Source of the DNA: an uncultured Gammaproteobacteria bacterium
GTDB taxonomy: Bacteria > Pseudomonadota > Gammaproteobacteria > Pseudomonadales > Ketobacteraceae
Direction of reading: 5' to 3'
Length of the DNA stretch: 38,393 nt
Assembly (NCBI GenBank): GCA_913063495.1
Contig: CAJXXT010000028.1
Coordinates: forward strand, 1 to 38,393
A model generated the notes under the pieces. It did not search any database, was not told the origin of the DNA, and saw only the letters and a list, made by a program, of their open reading frames with translations. Both the position numbers and the translations under genes were made by a program. Of the stretch, positions 35,755 to 38,393 are shown one piece after another. Position 1 is the first letter of the stretch. The number at the start of each line of letters is the position of its first letter.

Positions 35755-36308
35755 TACTCATCCTTACTAACAACCTCGCCCTCAATAATATCTCCTTTAG
35801 AAGCATAGCTAGTACGCCCAGTAAAAGGTGAGCCATCACTAACATTGCCACCAGCAAACACATTAGGGTCAACATTTCCGGTAGCCGATCGAGATTGTTG
35901 GTAAGCCCATGTATTGCCTCCGCTCGCTCGCCGCTGCGCCATAGCCTCCATCACTCCCCGTGCCATCGCCCACCGAGCAAGGCCTTTACGGGTAACGGGC
36001 AATAAAAACATAAAACCAATACCGTCAGTAATAAACCCAGGAGTAATTAACAATGCCCCCCCGATTAACAACAATACCCCTTCAATAAGCTCTGAACCCG
36101 GCATTTCACCCTTCTGCAAGCGCTCGTTGATACGCATCCAAGTATCAAAGCCCTGATGCTTTAACAAGGCAGAACCCAGCATGGCTGTTGCCATCACCCC
36201 TAAAATAGTCCAACCCCAGCCGATCAAATCACTGACTTGGGATAACACCACCACCTCTGTTAACGCAAAAACAAAAATAGTTAGAAATATATGTCGAAAC
36301 AAAAACAT
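35754..36308 (-). CDS. fxsA: FxsA family inner-membrane protein
   Basis: 184 residues. Membrane segments near 5-20, 25-48 and 70-105 with the FxsA pattern (EVVVLSQVSDLIGWGWTIL; GALLITPGFITDGIGF). FxsA in E. coli affects phage T7 exclusion by the F plasmid, and the family is widespread with poorly defined function. The C-terminal tail (about 125-184) is hydrophilic. It lies upstream of groESL on the same strand, as in E. coli where fxsA is near groSL. No strong ribosome site is seen. Confidence 0.9.
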   Translation of the reverse strand: MFLFRHIFLTIFVFALTEVVVLSQVSDLIGWGWTILGVMATAMLGSALLKHQGFDTWMRINERLQKGEMPGSELIEGVLLLIGGALLITPGFITDGIGFMFLLPVTRKGLARWAMARGVMEAMAQRRASGGNTWAYQQSRSATGNVDPNVFAGGNVSDGSPFTGRTSYASKGDIIEGEVVSKDE

Positions 36309-36472
36309 TTTAGCGCCTATTTATCTCACCAATAACGACGGCCAATTCCGTCTCTATAGTTCTTTATATGGGCCTTTTCAATAAATTTCAAGTGGCCTTA
36401 CCAGCAGACCCCATACGCCCCCTCAGGGGCTGCTACACTAAAAAAGTCGAACATTACACACTAGGATTCACA

Positions 36473-37612
36473 ATGAGCGAACAAGCCCCTAACAAGCAAG
36501 TATTGGTTATTGACGATGACGATTTCTTTTGTGAATTATTAACATCCATACTAGAGCCACATTTCGGCATTCTGGTAGCAAAATCCGGCAACGAAGGTCT
36601 TCAATTGCTGAACGAGCAAACCCCTGATTTGATTTTGTTAGACATTGATATGCCAGAAAAGTCTGGCTACGAGACCTGCAAAGAGATTCGCGCCATCTCT
36701 TTGCACCAGTTCACGCCTATTGTTTTCATCTCCGCCAATAATAGCTTGGAAGAAAAGCTTGAGGCGTATCATAGTGGGGGAACCGACTTTGTTACCAAAC
36801 CTATCGTAGGCGGAGTACTCACCTCTAAAATCAATTCGCATTTACAAATGAAGGAACGAGAAGAGAAGCTTGCACAAAGCGCTGATCAAGCAAGACAAAC
36901 AGCGATGAATGCTATGCGAGAACATGCCGAATCAGGCATAATTCTGTCATTTATGAACGATAGCGCAGCGATTTTAGATTATGACTTTCTCGCACAACGA
37001 TTATTTAAAACCTGTGAAGAGCTAGGTATTGCGGCAAGTATTAACATTGTCGCACCTGCGGGTACGATAAGTATCGATCACACAGGTCTACAGCGCCCGC
37101 TTGAAGCCGCATTGCTTGAACATGCTCAACATCACGGAGGCGTTGTGGATTTCGGTTCTCGCTGTATTTTTAACGCTAATTATATCTCCCTGCTCGCGAA
37201 AAACATGCCTGCTAACGATAGCTTACGTTATGGTCAACTAAAAGATTCCTTAGCACGACTGACAACGTCGGCAAACGCACGAATTGTCGCAATTCAAACC
37301 TCAATAGAGCTAGAAGCAGCCTATCAAACCGATGTACATCAAACCCTTAAAACAACCGTTAGCTCTTTATTAAAAATTCGGCAGATTGTACGTACCCAAG
37401 AATCTACCGCTCTTGATGCAATGGACAGCATTCTAACCAGAATGGATCAATCATTAACATCGCTAGCACTCACTGAAAAGCAAGAAAACCTGTTATACGA
37501 CATTATCCAAGAAGGGACAGATAAACTAATGGAAGTATATTCTCGCTCAGGAGAAATAGATGACCAATTTAAAGATATCATTCGCTCCTTTGACTCTCTT
37601 TCTCACGATTAA
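36473..37612 (+). CDS. Response regulator with unrecognised output domain
   Basis: 379 residues from ATG 36473 (AGGA upstream); the longer frame from 36368 lacks a receiver-like start. Residues 9-125 form a receiver domain: acidic pocket DDDD (14-17), phosphoacceptor D57 (LLDIDMP), Ser/Thr at about 87 (ISAN) and Lys at about 107 (TKP). A coiled coil (about 130-165) leads to an output region (165-379) with no helix-turn-helix, GGDEF, EAL or kinase motifs. A helical region (about 285-360) has repeated hydrophobic heptads. No sensor kinase is beside it. The output function cannot be assigned from sequence alone. Confidence 0.82.
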   Translation: MSEQAPNKQVLVIDDDDFFCELLTSILEPHFGILVAKSGNEGLQLLNEQTPDLILLDIDMPEKSGYETCKEIRAISLHQFTPIVFISANNSLEEKLEAYHSGGTDFVTKPIVGGVLTSKINSHLQMKEREEKLAQSADQARQTAMNAMREHAESGIILSFMNDSAAILDYDFLAQRLFKTCEELGIAASINIVAPAGTISIDHTGLQRPLEAALLEHAQHHGGVVDFGSRCIFNANYISLLAKNMPANDSLRYGQLKDSLARLTTSANARIVAIQTSIELEAAYQTDVHQTLKTTVSSLLKIRQIVRTQESTALDAMDSILTRMDQSLTSLALTEKQENLLYDIIQEGTDKLMEVYSRSGEIDDQFKDIIRSFDSLSHD

Positions 37613-37734
37613 AGTCCCCTTCTAACAGTGGAAGCTATACATTTCCCCTCAAAATGACGAGGCTAGTAATATTGCTATTCCCACGTAATAATGTGCCCTG
37701 AACTTACCAGTCACCTCCTTTTAAGGGCAGCACT

Positions 37735-38393
37735 ATGGATTTACAGAATAAAGTTATCGTTATCACCGGATCGGGCCGTGGCCTTGGGCAAGGAATGGCT
37801 GTTGCATTTGCAGCAAAAGGCGCAAAAATTGCGGTTGTTGATTTAAATGCAGACGATATCGCCACAACCGTTCAGCTCTGTAAGGATGCAGGCTCTGATG
37901 CTAAAGGTTATTCCGTAAACGTTGCCAAAGAAGAGGATGTTGAAAAGCTGTTCAACGATGTTGTTGCTGATTTTGGTTCCCTAGATGGGTTGATTAATAA
38001 CGCTGGTATCACTCGCGATGGGTTATTAGTAAAAGCCAAAAACGGGAAAGTTGAAAAGAAAATGACGCTACAACAGTGGCAAGCTGTTATTGATGTCAAC
38101 CTCACAGGTGTATTCCTTTGTGGTCGCGAAGCGGCTATCAAAATGATTGAACTGGGCGTTGACGAGGGTGTAATCATTAACATCTCCAGCCTAGCGCGTT
38201 CTGGCAGCTTTGGACAAACCAACTACGCAGCCGCCAAAGCCGGGGTCGCCGTTATGGTTGAAACCTGGGCAAAAGAGTTAGCTCGCTACAACATCCGAAC
38301 GGGTGCTATTGCACCGGGCACCATTAATACTGAAATGATTGCGGCGATGAAACCTGAAGCCAGAGATAGGCTTATTGCTGCCGTTCCGCTAAA
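37735..38393 (+). CDS. FabG-like SDR (3-oxoacyl-ACP/acyl-CoA reductase); cut by window edge
   Basis: 219 complete codons before the edge. TGSGRGLG (11-18) is the cofactor loop; NNAG (88-91), then S151/S152, Y164 and K168 form the active site ([19 protein letters not shown]). It matches FabG-like 3-oxoacyl reductases, with an insertion at about 98-112 ([12 protein letters not shown]) seen in a subgroup of fabG homologues. AAGGG precedes ATG 37735. The end lies outside the window. Substrate specificity cannot be read. Confidence 0.9.
   Translation, partial: MDLQNKVIVITGSGRGLGQGMAVAFAAKGAKIAVVDLNADDIATTVQLCKDAGSDAKGYSVNVAKEEDVEKLFNDVVADFGSLDGLINNAGITRDGLLVKAKNGKVEKKMTLQQWQAVIDVNLTGVFLCGREAAIKMIELGVDEGVIINISSLARSGSFGQTNYAAAKAGVAVMVETWAKELARYNIRTGAIAPGTINTEMIAAMKPEARDRLIAAVPL

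Noticed and set aside
35576..35770. Rightward 64-codon frame in the fxsA-groES gap
   Set aside because: It has no ribosome site and lies in a structured non-coding stretch.

Overview
The window looks like a chromosome segment of a free-living gammaproteobacterium of moderate to low GC. The evidence is the holD-rimI-prfC order known from E. coli and Pseudomonas, the fxsA-groES-groEL order, a PilU twitching ATPase, a qmcA/nfeD pair, FabG-like and type-2 3-hydroxyacyl-CoA-dehydrogenase-like SDR enzymes, and a LeuA-type isopropylmalate synthase. A marine, lipid-using relative of Oceanospirillales, Cellvibrionales or Pseudomonadales would fit, but the genus cannot be read from the sequence.

Left part (1-6350) is accessory and partly decayed. 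A long leftward gene, open at the window edge, encodes a protein with two related modules resembling a degenerate phospholipase-D-like sensor fold, behind a helical N terminus. It is divergent from a four-gene rightward cluster of small envelope proteins: SH3-like secreted protein, small membrane protein, lipoprotein, and a small protein with a hydrophobic C-terminal half. The shared 260-bp promoter region is full of GGCAATAAG/TGCCTCTTA-type repeats. Next come a truncated IS6-family transposase with a right-end inverted repeat, a lipoprotein gene, and a 5'-truncated EAL-domain pseudogene. A 21-bp exact repeat links the IS remnant to the DNA just before the EAL remnant.

Middle part (6355-24160) is chromosome-like: a ferritin-like diiron protein divergent from a LysR regulator over a 19-bp palindrome; an EF-hand-type calcium-binding protein; an AraC regulator divergent from an exported beta-propeller-like protein; a fused MFS-acyltransferase (lysophospholipid recycling type); a FadR/GntR-type regulator; pilU; a secreted S8 protease with a golvesin-like C-terminal domain; nfeD and qmcA; a periplasmic solute-binding-like protein; an EstB-like serine hydrolase; and a UPF0178 protein.

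Right part (24170-38393) holds an SDR dehydrogenase, a ferredoxin reductase fused to a 2Fe-2S domain, a small membrane protein, prfC, rimI, a divergent long holD candidate (DNA polymerase III psi), leuA, a membrane protein, groEL/groES under a CIRCE-type operator, fxsA, a response regulator with an unrecognised output domain, and a FabG-like SDR cut by the right edge.

The most promising items for new biology are the left-edge PLD-like regulator/effector with its operator array and envelope gene cluster, the long-linker psi subunit, the response-regulator output domain, and several strong non-coding inverted repeats (17369-17429, 12944-12981, 35642-35754). No CRISPR array, tRNA or rRNA gene was seen.
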